A stretch of 64,000 nucleotides of DNA from Prorocentrum cordatum. Lineage: Eukaryota > Sar > Dinophyceae > Prorocentrales > Prorocentraceae. The notes beneath the pieces were generated by a model that saw only the letters and a list, made by a program, of their open reading frames with translations, was not told the origin of the DNA and did no database searches. Positions 32,501 to 43,292 of this stretch are shown here, one piece after another. The position numbers were made by a program, and so were the translations under genes. The stretch is from the NCBI GenBank assembly GCA_963575745.1, contig CAUYUJ010020688.1, forward strand, positions 88,255-152,254. Direction: 5' to 3'. Each line of letters opens with the position of its first letter. The stretch's first letter is position 1.

Positions 32501-33265
32501 GGCCCCAGATGGAGCTCCGACGAAGGTCCCAGGCGGCTCGGTTCGCACGCGTCCCCCCCGCCCAGTGTAGCGTTTCGTGGCCCCAAAGGGAATTCTGCCG
32601 AAGGTCCCAGGCGGCTCAGTTCGCATGCGTCCCCCCCGTCCAGTACAGCGTTTCGTGGCCCCAGAGGGAGCTCCACCCGAAGGTCCCAGTGGCGCAGTTC
32701 GCATGCGTCCCCCCCGCCCACTACAGCGTCTCGTGGCCTCAGAGGGAACTCCACCGAAGGTTCCACGTGGCTCAGTTCGCATGCGCCCCCCCGTCCAGTA
32801 CAGCGTTTCGTGGCCCCAGAGGGAGCTTCACCGAAGGTCCCAGTGGCTCAGTTCGCATGTGTCCCCTTCGTCCAGTATTGTATTTCGAGGCCCCAGAGTG
32901 AGCTCAACCGAAGGTCCCCGTGGCTCAGTTCGCATGCGCCCCCCAACCCAGTACAGCGTTTCGCGGCCCCAGAGGGAGCTTCACTCGAAGGTCCCAGTGG
33001 CGCAGTTCGCATGCGTCCCCCCCGCCTAGTACATCGCTTCGGGAGTTCCACCGACGGTCCCAGTGGCGCAGTTCGCATGCGTCCCCCCCGTCCAGTACAG
33101 CGTTTCGTGGCCCCAGATGGAGCTCCACCGAAGGTCCCAGTGGCGCAGTTCGCATGCGTCCCCCCCGCCCAGTGCAGCGTTTGGTGGCCCCAAGGGGAGC
33201 TCCACGGAAGACGATACCCACAACTGCGGTACTCACATCTGCAGAGGATTGAGTTTTTCGCCAGG
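29536..33265. repeat. Minisatellite array B, ~77-bp unit, about 45 copies
   Basis: The consensus unit runs CAGTACAGCGTTTCGTGGCC, CCAGAGGGAGCTCCACCGAA, GGTCCCAGTGGCGCAGTTCG, CATGCGTCCCCCCCGCC. It fills about 29690-33200. Higher-order structure is visible: an unusual unit (TTTCCTGGCCCCACATGGAG) recurs at about 30310 and 30930 (8 units apart) and another (AAAGCGTTTCGTGGACCCAC) at about 30690 and 31078 (5 units). The unit has no stop codon in any of six frames and its length is not a multiple of 3. This yields overlapping frames of 260-560 codons on both strands, which I do not call as genes. Left flank (29540-29590) and right flank (33215-33265) match array A. Confidence 0.9.
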
Positions 33266-33289
33266 CTAGTTTTTCTTACTCGGTGAACC

Positions 33290-33493
33290 CGTAACGTCTG
33301 TTACGGAGGGTGCCCCCTTCCCCTCCCTCCCCGTGGCGGTACTAAGCGTACGCGAGGGGGTCGGGGCGGTTCCCACGGAGGCATGTCGCTGTGCTCACAG
33401 GCATGATGTGGTGCTGACAGGTGTGCTTTGATGCTCACAAGCATGCTGTTGCGCTTGCAGCCCCGACCCCCCCTCCCCGCCGTAACGGACGCC
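33290..33493. repeat. Foldback unit with four exact 20-bp repeats in its loop
   Basis: CGTCTGTTACGG (33296-33307) is inverted at 33478-33489 (CCGTAACGGACG), and GGGGGTCGGGGC is mirrored by GCCCCGACCCCCC. Between the arms lie four 20-bp units at 33380, 33400, 33420 and 33440 of the type GGCATGATGTGGTGCTCACA. There are no spacers between units, so it is not CRISPR-like. Confidence 0.65.
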
Positions 33494-33744
33494 TAAAGGG
33501 TCTCGCATCCTTACCTCGCTTTCCAACGACGCGCGGCAACGGTGCTCCGGGAGGCCCCAAAGCGGGCAACAGAACACAGATTCGATGCTCCAGCCTCCAT
33601 CCTCAGGGCCAGGCCCGAGAGCTGCGGGGGCATAGAAAACAATCTCCGCGCCCTCGCCTCTCCCTCGCGATTGCCCCACAGCAGCTCCGCGCAGGAGATT
33701 CTACTTAACGCTGTACTGTGCGGGGTGGGTCACGTCCAGTCCGC
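33494..33744. other. Short spacer, nothing recognised
   Basis: GC-rich single-copy-looking sequence between the foldback unit and the GTC array. No motif. Confidence 0.4.
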
Positions 33745-33761
33745 CGCCCATCGTCGTCGTT

Positions 33762-33800
<39 letters not shown>

Positions 33801-33871
33801 GTCGTCGTCGTCGTCGTCGTCGTTCGTCGTCGGCGGCGTCGTCGTCGTCGTCGGCGTCGTCGTCGTCGTCG

Positions 33872-33912
<41 letters not shown>

Positions 33913-33915
33913 CGC
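33745..33915. repeat. (GTC)n trinucleotide array
   Basis: Near-perfect GTC with GGC variants. It gives poly-Ser/Arg/Val (plus) or poly-Asp/Thr (minus) frames. Confidence 0.95.
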
Positions 33916-34079
33916 AGGCGACCCCCGCAAGCGGGGGGGTTGAGCAGGCAGCCGCGCGTGGACTCTGCCTGCGGCCAGTGTTCGGCTCCGCCGCAGGGCC
34001 CCCTCCTCGCCATGCATGGCCGCCTCCCCCGCGCCGGGAGCGGCCAGAAGCATGGAAAGCTGATTCGCGACCCCCCCTT

Positions 34080-34205
34080 GGGATCGATCGATCCTCCTCC
34101 TCGATCGTAGTCGATCCTCCTCCTTGACCCCCGTCGGTTGATCCGCCTCCTCGATCCCCCTCGATCCTCCTCGACCGCCCTTCTCCTCGACCATCCTTCC
34201 CCTCG
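34080..34205. repeat. GATCCTCCTCGATC-type minisatellite
   Basis: Repeated TCGATCCTCCTCGA and TGATCCGCCTCCTCGATCC units, related to the tract at 9408-9500. Confidence 0.8.
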
Positions 34206-34609
34206 AATTTTGCTATGCCCCCTTCTCGACCCCCGTTTGCTTCCGACTTCCAGCTTCTGACTTGCAGCCATGAGTGTCTTCATGCGAGCCAGAGTTCTGG
34301 AGGGTTCTAGAGGCTACGGCCTCGCACGTCTTGCCCGAACGGGCACAGGCACGCGCTTCGCCGCATGAGCCTGCTCGCCTCTCTCTCCCCCCGTCCCGTC
34401 AGCTCCGAGCGGAGGGTCTGGACGGAGCAGCTCGGTGAGCACGGGCTGCTTTCCCAGTGGATCCTTCGGGGCTCCTCCGGGCCGCTGGGGGTCACACGGG
34501 GCCCCTCCCCTTGGGTCTCTCGGCCTGCGGCGCGCTGCCTGGCGCCCGAGCGAGCGAAGGCTGCCGCCCTCCTGCTCGGCCGAGGTGTATGTACATGAGC
34601 CTTGGCAGG

Positions 34610-34730
34610 TCCGCACGACATCTTGTGGATCGGCGTTGGCTTCCTTCCCCAGCGCGCGGAGCGCGCCAGGGGCGGCGCCGGAGGCGCCGCCAGGGGGGTC
34701 AACCGCCGATCCAAAGAAGTCCGCGCGGAG
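34610..34730. mobile_element. Foldback element, family TTCTTTGGATCGGCG, copy 1
   Basis: Left arm 34610-34650 (TCCGCACG, TGGATCGGCGTTGG) and right arm 34684-34730 (inverted TTCTTTGGATCGGCGG) form an imperfect inverted repeat around a GGGGCGGCGCC loop. The arms match those of the element at 63.2 kb in sequence and order. Confidence 0.65.
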
Positions 34731-35225
34731 CTCCCATGTTTATGTTTTTTTTTCGTTCCTGTACCCTCCGGCCCTCCCTCACTCTCTTCCCCTGTCCTTC
34801 CCCCTCGCCTCGCTCTCGCCTCGCTCGCCGTCCGCTCCTCGCCCTCGCCCTCGCCTCCCGTCCCCTCGCCCTCCCTTCCCTCCTTCGGGAAGAGACCAAA
34901 CCCAGTAATTGACGGGGCAAGCCCGGAAATCCCCCCCAAGAAAGAATTTCCTTGTGACGTACCCAACCCATTAGCATCAAGTGACAAGAAGAGTTGGCCC
35001 AAATTTGACAGGACAATGACAGTGCAGGGGCCGCTATATGTTGTGCAAGCTGCACGGGATGCGCCCACGTGGCACGATTCACAGGGCAACGACAGAAACA
35101 CGAGGAGCGGACGCCCAGGCTTGAGGAGGACATGGGGGCGGGCCATGTCGCCGCGGCGCTCAAACAAATGATTAAACCTGCTTACAGTTTGCGCAAGAAG
35201 CGAACGAGGCCCAGCTCGCCCGCCA
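34731..35225. other. No recognisable gene
   Basis: CT-rich tract to about 34890, then ordinary sequence. A minus-strand frame of up to 286 codons (34307-35167) spans the foldback and CT tract and has no recognisable motif. Confidence 0.4.
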
Positions 35226-36085
35226 GCTTCGCAGCCCCCAGGAATGGCGAGGCCTCCTGGCGGTCCGCGTAAGACGTCACTCCGCTGGTCCCCCCAGCAG
35301 CCCTTGAAAGTGTCGATAGTTTCGCAGATCGCAGCCCCCGAGGGGGTGGCGAGGTTTCATTCGAGTCTGGGTAGGACGTCACTCCGCTGGACCCCCCCCC
35401 GCAGCCTTCGAAAGTGGCGACAGTTTCGCTTGTCGCAGCCCCCCAGGGATGGCGAGGTCTCATCTGAATCTGGATAGGACGTTATTCCGCTGGCCCCCCC
35501 ATCAGTCCTCGAAAGCGGCGACAGCCTCGCTGGTTGCAGCCCCCCCAGGCATGGCGAGGTCTAATCTGAGACTGCGTACCACGTCACTCCGCTGGACCCC
35601 CAGCAACCCTCGAAAATGGCGACAGCTTTGCAGTGGCGACCGTTTCACACATCGCAACCCCACAGGCATGGCGAGGTTTAACATGAGACTGCGTATCACG
35701 TCACTCCGTTGGATCCCCCAGCAGCCTTCGACAGTGGCGACCGTTTCGCACATCGCAACCCCACAAGGATGGCGAGGTCGAATGTGAATCTGCGTAGCAC
35801 GTCGCTCCGCTGGATTCCCCCAGCAGCTCACGAATGTGGTGACAGTTTCGCAGATCGCACCCCCACAGGGATGGCGAGGTCTAATCTGAATATGTGTAGC
35901 ACTCCACTGTGCGGGACCCCCCAGCAGTCGCCGAACGTGGCGACAGTTTCGCAGATCGCAAGCCCACAGGTACGGCGAGGTCTAATATGAATCTGCGTAG
36001 CACGTCACTCCACTGGACCCCCCCCAGCAACCTTCGAATGTGGTCACAGACTGGCAGATCGTAGCCCCCCAAGGATGGCGAGGTA
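35226..36085. repeat. ~102-bp satellite, nine units
   Basis: The landmark ATGGCGAGGTCTAATCTGAA recurs near 35244, 35345, 35450, 35551, 35668, 35769, 35871, 35971 and 36075, spacing 100-117 bp. Each unit also has CGTCACTCCGCTGGACCCCC and GTGGCGACAGTTTCGCAGAT. Units are well conserved. Confidence 0.9.
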
Positions 36086-36235
36086 TGAGCCGATTTGGCA
36101 CGCAAAAACGAACGAGGTAAGAGGCAGGAGAGGGGAGCCAGGGGACGGGAAGGAGGAACAGGAGGAGGTGGAGACCGCACTGCTCCATTCAAAATGAATA
36201 CCCAATGCAGGAGGGCAAACCACACAGGGAGGTAG

Positions 36236-37990
36236 GTGCGATTAGAAGAAAGGGGCGGGGGAGAGAATTCAGAGAAAAAAGATCGCAACGCAACCATTGA
36301 ATTCACCTACCGTTCTTCCCCATTGTATCCAACCTCACCAAGGATCTGTGGAGCGTGCCGACACCAGGGATGGTTGAACATTCCTGGGGCGTGCGAGGCA
36401 TGCGGGAGTATTGATGAGTTGAGGCCCGTTGCCAGAGGTGACATATGTGTAGTTCATCCCGAAAATGGCCAAGTGCGTGCTTGGAATGATGTTGCGAGGA
36501 GTGAGTTCGATCCCAAACTCACGTTGACAGCTAGGGAGGAGGAGATGGAACAATTCTGGAAACACGAGGTCTATGAGAAAATCATGAGGAATCGTGTCGG
36601 GCTATGATCGGCGAGGTCCCCATCGGTACGAGGTGGTTTGATACCAGCAAGGGCGACGATGTCAATCCCGATTGCAAATTGGAAGCTCAGAAGCTGCCTT
36701 TGTCAAATTGCTGAGAGACCAGGACATGACAGAGGAGAGCGCGAGAAAATACGCAATGTGATCACATATGTTAAACGGGCTTAATGTTCTTTCACAGGCA
36801 AGAAGGAACATCCATCAGGCTACCCGATGGAAATCGTGCACCAGGCATGTGTGGAAGACTATAACAGCCAATGTGCGGCACTCGGGGACGCCACCAGCAA
36901 CGGGGAGGACCTTTGTATGGATTTCGCACGTGACGTTGGCTTTGACAACGGGAAATCATCACTATGTGTTGAAACACATGACTCAGCGAATACGGGTAAC
37001 AGCTCATTGTGACGACTTTGTTTTTTTGGGTAATTGCGTGGATCTTGACTGGCCCGAAAGAGAAATCAACATATTTTTGAAATTCGAATCCGGGACATAT
37101 TCGGATCAGGATCAACAAGGTTTCAAGCCGATCGTGATTCTCAACCGAATTGTTGAATGGAGCTGGGGTGGGTTATGGTATGAGGCAGACCAAAGGCATT
37201 TTGGAATATTTGTCAAAGACCAGGCCTGGAGCGAGTCAAAGTGAGATGTGAGATACCTGGTGGAAAGAATGCTTGCGGATATATACCAAGTGTAAGTGGC
37301 TCGAGCTAACCATTTGTCACAAAACCGATCCGACATGCAGTTTTCAGTGATGGAGCTTGCGCGCTCTATATCAGCTCCGACCCGAGGGGCTTGGAAACGC
37401 CTCGTGAAGTTGGGCAAGTATTTCAAGGACCAGGACAGGTGTGGATAACAGTACTTGTACCAGGAGTGCCTTCAGGAATTAACGGTGTGGACCGACGCTG
37501 ATTACGCCAGATGTAAGAGGGCACGTACATCAGCAAATGGTGTGGCAGTCATGTGAGGACCACTTTTGAAAAAATCGTGGGGTTCGACTCGCACCGTAGT
37601 GGCGCTATCTTGTGGATCATCGAATTGCTATGCAATTGTGACAGGTGGTTCAGTCGCACTAGGGCTATAAGCAGTTCTCACATATTTCAACGTTGATTGC
37701 GGCATCGTGCGAATGAGCGATGCCAGTGCGGCGATTGCCTTCGCAAGCCGGCGGGGATTAGGAAAAGTCAGGCTTGTTGATGTTTGTCATTTTTGGCCGC
37801 AAGGAAAGGTGGGACGAGGAGACACTACATTGGCCAAAGTAGGAACACATGAGAGTTTGTCATATGCTTTGATTGAACATGTGAGCAGGGCTGACATGCC
37901 CATACGTGTGCGACGTGCAAATCAACACGTCGTAAATGAAAAACACGAGCTGGCACCAGCTACGTACTGTTAGCTTAACCAGAGATGAAG
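36236..37990 (+). pseudogene. Ty1/copia-type retrotransposon pol remnant (RT + RNase H)
   Basis: Segments in changing plus frames follow copia order. The RT start is near 36540-36700 (EQFWKHEVYEKI, then EVPIGTRWFDTSKGDDVNPD in another frame). The palm follows at 36860-37240 (FDNGKSSLCV; RVTAHCDDFVFLGN with the catalytic DD at 37011-37016; VILNRIVEWSWGGLWYEADQ). RNase H-like sequence runs 37330-37970 (MELARSISAPTRGAWKRLVK, VWTDADYARCKRARTSANGV, MSDASAAIAFASRRGLGKVR). At least six frame changes or stops make it dead. Upstream, 36345-36420 encodes a CxxC...CxxC pair (ICGACRHQG...CEACG) that is not a standard copia part. Integrase and LTRs were not found, so it is 5'-truncated or too decayed. It is visibly AT-richer than the flanks. 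Confidence 0.85.
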
Positions 37991-38257
37991 TCATCGTTGC
38001 GTGCCATTTTGACCGGTAGAGTTGAGGTCAGGATCCGTTGCAATCCAAGTGCTCGTCTACACGCGTCATGGAGCATGTTGATCAGTCCGTATAACCTGGT
38101 GTGCTGTGCCACTTAACAATCATGTATCGCGTGTTAGGAGGCCCCGTGCACGCCTACGTCCAATCCGTCGTCGCCCAGTGCTTGCGCCAAGAATGCCTTC
38201 TCGTATTGTAGTGGCGTTCGGCGCTTGGGGTGCCCCCCAGACTGGGCGGCGACACGT
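37991..38257. other. Flank of the copia remnant, nothing recognised
   Basis: Moderate-GC sequence without repeats. No LTR-like match to the region before 36236 was seen by eye. Confidence 0.4.
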
Positions 38258-38510
38258 CGCCGACAGACACGCACGCACACGCTCGCAGACATTACGCGCA
38301 CCCACGCACACACGCACGCACACACACACAATACATATACCCACAGACACACACGCACACCACACTCACACACCCGCGCCCCCCCTCGCAGGCACATGCA
38401 CACGCACACGCCGGCAACGCACACACATACACACACACACACACACACCACGCACACCGCGCGAACACACACACACAGACACACACACACACACGCACCA
38501 CACAACAGAT
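38258..38510. repeat. (CA)n with CGCA interruptions
   Basis: About 250 bp of CACACA/CGCACA repeats. Thr/His and Val/Cys frames are artefacts. Confidence 0.95.
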
Positions 38511-38741
38511 ACGCACTTCACCGGCACCTTCGTCTTCCACCCCATTTGTTCCCCGTTTTCCGTTCGTGTCCCGTTCCAGTTCTTTTCTCCCTTTTTCCAA
38601 GATTCCTTTCTCGCGTGCGCGGACAAACATTACTCCGCGCACGCGCGCGCACCCCGCCTCCCCTCCTTCCCCGGCAGAGCCACCCCGGCAACCCCCCCAG
38701 AGGCTGAAATCGGGGCTCAAGAGACGGGGGTCGATTAAAAC

Positions 38742-38942
38742 GGGGGTCAGCCAGGGCACCGGAACCTTCAGGATCCTGCGAAAACCCCTTCTGGCTGACC
38801 CAGGTTGGCGAGCCGCTCGTGGCCGCGAGGCGGCCGCGCATATTGGTTGACCTGGGTTTGCGAAGACCTGCGTTGCAGTTTTTCTCCTGCATTGCAGTTT
38901 TTGGATTCCTGCTGACCCGGGTTTGGATTGACCCGGGTCAGA
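38742..38942. mobile_element. Nested inverted-repeat element with TGACCCGGGT ends
   Basis: GGGTCAGCCAG (38744-38754) is perfectly inverted as CTGGCTGACCC (about 38791-38801). Further right TGACCCGGGT...ACCCGGGTCA (38914-38941) is a perfect 10-bp palindrome around 8 nt. In between are direct repeats GCGTTGCAGTTTTTCTCCTGCATTGCAGTTTTT. The block shares GGTCAGCCAG, CAGGATC and TGACCTGGGTTTGC motifs with 62.2-62.35 kb. Confidence 0.6.
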
Positions 38943-39747
38943 AGATCCCCGATGAAGCTCAGCTTTGAGGCTGTAGCTGGGGCCTCCTCGAACTCAGACG
39001 CCACGGGACCTCCCCTTCCCCTCCCCCGCGCCATCGGAACCCACGCCACCAGAACCCCCCCCCTATTCCCCCAGGCGGGCCGGGGGATCGGACCCCCCCC
39101 CCACGCCGCCTGAACCCACGCCACCGGAACCCTTCCCCCCCCTCTCCCCCCTTCCCTTGCCCCGGCAGAGCCACCCCAGTCACCCCTCCCCTTTTAAACT
39201 CACACGCCAGATCGGTGGATTTTACCCACGTAGAGTTGCCACGGTGCATCTTACAGTTTCCATCTCACAAGTGTGTCCAGCTCGCTTCATAGCAGTTCTC
39301 CGCCTCCCAATCGACCAACACAGACCGCAGGGGGGAGTTTTAACATAGCTGTGCGACTGGGTGAGGATGCCAGGGTGTCCGATACTATTAGTATTTTGAT
39401 CAAGTACTTTTCTTCTCCAGGGGAAATGGTTCCTACCATACTTTTAGGAGGCGGAGGAGGAGGGGGAGGAGGAGGAGGGGGAGGAGCAGAAAGATGAGAC
39501 GGGGGAGCAAGGGGGACCACGACGAGGTATGTATGATGCGGCGCAGAAGGATAAGGATGAGGAGGTGGGGGGCTCAGGGACAATGGCTCTGTCGGTCTGG
39601 GCTTTGCAGTCTCCGAGGTCGTGCGGGAGATAATTTGTGAGCACACGGGGCTCGACATAGCAGTATCCATTGTCGGCCAACTCTGGTTCGCATTCGAGAA
39701 TGAGGCCCTTGCTTGAGGATCGGGGTTAGGATTCGCGCAGCGGATAT
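38943..39747. repeat. C-rich repeats and (GGA)n, no gene
   Basis: ACCCACGCCACCGGAACCC repeats at 39035-39140, then unique sequence, then a GGAGGGGG tract at 39450-39490. Frames are short. Confidence 0.6.
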
Positions 39748-40215
39748 ATATATATATATGTATATATACATACACACATACATATAGTTATACATATATA
39801 TACATAGGTATGTATGTATGTATGTATGTATGTATGTATGTATGTATGTATGTATGTATGTATGTATGTATGTATGTATGTATGTACGTATGCATGCATG
39901 CATGCATGCATGCATGCATGCATGCATATATGTGTATACATGTATGTATGTATGTATGTATGCATGCATGCATGCATGCATGCATGTACGTACGTACGTA
40001 CGTATGTATGTATGTATGTATGTATGTATGTATGTATGTATGTATGTATGTATGTATGTATGTATGTACTCTTGCATGCATGCATGTATGTCTGTCTGTC
40101 TGTGTGTGTGTGTGTCTGTCTGTCTGTCTGTCTGTCTGTCTGCCTGCCTGTCTGTCTGTCTGTATGTATGTATGTATGTATGTATGTATGTATGTATGTA
40201 TGTACGTATGTATAC
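39748..40215. repeat. Compound microsatellite (TA)n/(TGTA)n/(TGCA)n/(TGTC)n
   Basis: About 470 bp. Blocks of TGTA, TGCA, CGTA and TGTC alternate. The same motif set and order class as at 8.5 kb. All frames are open in stretches, giving MYVCMYVC-type translations that are not genes. Confidence 0.97.
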
Positions 40216-40649
40216 AGGAGTCCAAGTGTTTTTTTGCACATTGTCGTGGCGCTCCCGCTTGCGAGGCACTGAGGGAAGGCGCGGCCAAGGCGCGCGAATT
40301 GAGGGACCTGTGCGCCGCAGACGCGCTCTCGGACTTTCCCCCCGCAGTGGTAACGCTTGTTGCAACAGAGAGAGCACTTCAGGGGAGCAATAATGATGTG
40401 GAAGCGGCGGGGGAGGAGGAGGAGGATGAGGAGGAGGAAGACGAGAATAAACAATGAGGATGACTAGACTAGGAGGGGGAAGCATTGTCAGGATACTCTG
40501 AGATGGGGCATTGGGAGTCGACGGAGTAGAGGGAGGAGGAGAAGGAGGAGGAGAAGGAGGAGATAGGACCGACGAGTGCGCAGCTTCTCCTCCTTCGTGC
40601 TCCGGCGTGACCGATCCGGCGCCCTCCGCTCGAGACATCAGAAGTGTCA
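40216..40649. other. No recognisable gene
   Basis: GC-rich sequence with GGAGGAGGA patches at 40415-40445 and 40535-40565. Nothing recognised. Confidence 0.45.
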
Positions 40650-41030
40650 GCCGGCCCGCGCTGCGGCGAGGAGGCGAAGGCGGGCGCCCCCCGTACGGAG
40701 TCGAGGCAGTGCAGCCAGCGCACGAGGCGGCGTCGAGGCGGCGACGGGCGCCCACACTGCGGGGCCATCGTGCGAGGCGGCGAGGAGGGGGCGGTGGCGA
40801 GTGCCCAGCGGTCGGAGCCTCGGGAGGGCCATCCATCGCACGAGGCGGCCGACGAGGCGGCGGCAGGCGCCCGTGGTGCGACAGCCGGGAGCTGCTGGCC
40901 AGCGCATGAGGCGGCGACGAGGCGGCGACGGGCGGCCCACCGAGCAAAAGCCTGGAAAGGCCATCCATTGCTCGAGGCGGCAGCGAGGCGGCGACGGGTG
41001 CCCACCGCGCGAAAACCGGGACGTGCCACC
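40650..41030. repeat. ~67-bp repeat (GAGGCGGCGACGAGGCGGCG)n
   Basis: Landmark CGAGGCGGCG recurs near 40771, 40838, 40906 and 40972 (67 bp apart) with GGGCGCCCAC and GGCCATCCATCG in each unit. Minus-strand translation gives SPPRRRLVRW-type repeats, similar in class to the 75-bp repeat at 58.2 kb. Confidence 0.7.
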
Positions 41031-41109
41031 CAATCTAAGTCAGAAGCGAAGGCAGCACACCTTGGTGCAACCACATTTTTCGGGATGATAGTCTTGGCTG
41101 TGGCCTCGG

Positions 41110-42600
41110 GACTTCATGGAGCCGCATGTGTGCCTAACGTGGTCTCTTGTGGGCTCTGTAGGTGCCTTTCGGGCGTGTTGGGGCCGCTTGCGTCGTCTTG
41201 TGAGCCTCTTGGACTGTTGCTGGGACATCTTGAACGCCCAAAGCTGTTTCTGCATTCCTGCGCCCCGTCCCCCCCGCCTCCCATCCAACCATTCAGAAAC
41301 GGGTCCCCTATGAAGGCTTTTTTGGGGAGGTGTTTGTCTCTGCGAGATTTTCAGGGAAACCCTATGACGTGTGCCACGCAGGAAGAGGGCGGAAAACGGG
41401 GGGGGAGTAAGGGGCATGTGCTGGTCGCCGCGCTTCTTTAGCTGAGCGAGCAGGACCCGGACCCCGACACGCGGGCCCTGATGCTAGGCGGGGCCGCCCG
41501 TATTGTGGAATTTGGTGGTGGGTCGAGGCCAGATCGTTTATTCTACAGGCTTACGCCACATCTGCCAACCCAGCGAGGTCGTTCGTGGGCCTGACTTGTG
41601 CAGAGTGCTTGGTCACTTGGTGGTCTCGTTGGAGAGGCCATTTGAGTCAGTTCTCCAGATATTTCGCGGGATTGCGGGAACTCCATGGACAAACCCCATG
41701 CGCAGCAGTGAATTTGGGCGTTCTGCGGGCCATCTGCCGGGTCTCTGAAGGGGGTCCTGAAGGAATCATCTTGGTGCCAAGACGGAGCCCGAGACGGCCC
41801 TCCTGAGTCGTGTCCCCTCGGACGCGCCGTGGGCCAGAGGTCCGTTGTGAGGATGGGCGTGCGCGCGTTTGAACGACGGTGGTTGTGCCAGAGAGGGGCC
41901 TGAGCACAAGGGTTGGGCTCGCCTTGCTGTTGCCGTGGGGACTGCCGCGCGCAAGTGTGCGGGGGGAGTTGCACAAAGGTTGTGCCAGAGAGGAGTCCGA
42001 AGTAAACGAAAGGCGAGCGGAGGTTGCCGTAGGCGGGGGCGAAAGTAAGCTCCGGGCGACAGGGTGCCATCTGGGATCGCGCAGTGGGCCTTTCGGGATC
42101 CTTTTGGGCCGTCGGCGGCGCCTTGTTAGCCGTATGAAGGCCTTTTTGGTTCGGGGGCTATCTTGCGGGTTTTGTGGGCCGCCTCCGGGCCTTCCGCGAT
42201 CTGGGACGCCTGTTGGGTTTCGGGTCAGAGGTCCAGGCCTCTGACGCAGTATGCCAGATTGTGAGGTGTCCTGACCAGGTGCGGCAATTTTGGCTGATTG
42301 GGGCCCTAGGGGGGAGTCCTTTGGGGGCCATCTTGGAGCGTCTACTGGCCAGTGGGGGCTCTCCTGGGCAGTCTGTGGCGGCTTGCGGGCCGTATTGGGG
42401 CCATCTTGGGCTGGGTGGGGCCACGGCTTCGGAGCCACTTTGCCAACACATGTCCCTTTTCCTTAATGGGCGACATGATTTTGGCTAGTTGGAGCCCTTG
42501 TGGAGGGTCTGTTGGAGGAACCTTGGAGGCTTCGTGGTCTGTCGTGGCCAGATTTTGTTTTTCACTCGTGCTTGTCCTTTCGTTTCTTTCCTTACGTTTT
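41110..42600. repeat. GGGCCTCTTGGG-type minisatellite field, locus 3
   Basis: Degenerate units (TTGTGGGCTCTG, GGGCCATCTTGG, GGCCGCCTCCGGGCC) occupy most of 41110-41380 and 41570-42560, separated by less repetitive sequence. No gene is supported. Confidence 0.5.
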
Positions 42601-42906
42601 TTGGCATTCGGTGGGGGGCCGTCGACGCAGTTGGACGCGGTTAACAAGTCTGACATGGGCCCTGCCCAAACAAGGTCTCCGAGTTTACTTTTGTGAGTTA
42701 ATTTGGCTGAAGACAATTTGCTTCCAAAGGTGTGCGTGGTCAACTAGGGCTGGGTCCAAAGTCGGTGTACAGCTGCCAGCATCGGAGGATGGGGAGTGAG
42801 ATCGCAGTGAAATGGAGACCCCCCACCGGGAAATCGGTTTCGGTTTCGTGTTCGTGTCGTGCCTGCGGGCGAGGCGAAGCTGCGCGTGATCCTCGTGTAG
42901 CTAGGC

Positions 42907-43083
42907 CAAAGTAGGAGCGAAAGTCCGTTCCCGTCCGGCGGTGGCTGGGAGGTGTCCCAGTTGGGCCGGGCGGTGTCCCGGGTGTCCCGGGTGTCAGTAG
43001 GAGCGAAAGTCGGTTTCCCGTCCGCCGGTGGCCGGGAGGTGTCCCAGTTGGGCCGGGCGGTGTCCCGGGTGTCCCGGGTTTCT
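42907..43083. repeat. Tandem duplication, ~88-bp unit x2
   Basis: AGTAGGAGCGAAAGTCSGTT...GGAGGTGTCCCAGTTGGGCC...GTGTCCCGGGTGTC occurs at 42910-42995 and 42996-43082 with few differences. Confidence 0.9.
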
Positions 43084-43129
43084 TGGGCGTCCCGGCGCTA
43101 ACGCATGTCGCTAATTTCGTAATTCCTTT

Positions 43130-43216
43130 TTTGTCGGCGCCTGCGGCGGGCTTACTTATCCAATCCAGCTTATCTGATCCAATCCATCTTGTCCAATCCA
43201 ATCCATTTTATCTTAT
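43130..43216. repeat. TCCAATCCA short tandem repeat
   Basis: Six or so copies of (C)TTATCCAATCCA-type units just upstream of a candidate exon. Confidence 0.8.
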
Positions 43217-43292
43217 CCAAGGTGACAGGCTGGAGGTCAGTCAGGGTGGGCATTTGATCTCAATCCTTTCCCAACCTCCTTATCGCCCGCAG

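Noticed and set aside
29460-33286. Overlapping open frames of 260-560 codons on both strands
   Set aside because: They are cyclic translations of a stop-free 77-bp minisatellite; no start context, no domain, equal openness on both strands.
33380-33459. CRISPR-like array of 20-bp repeats
   Set aside because: Units abut directly with no spacers, and the genome is eukaryotic.
39810-40457. MYVCMYVC-type peptides
   Set aside because: Translation of (TGTA)n/(TGCA)n microsatellite.
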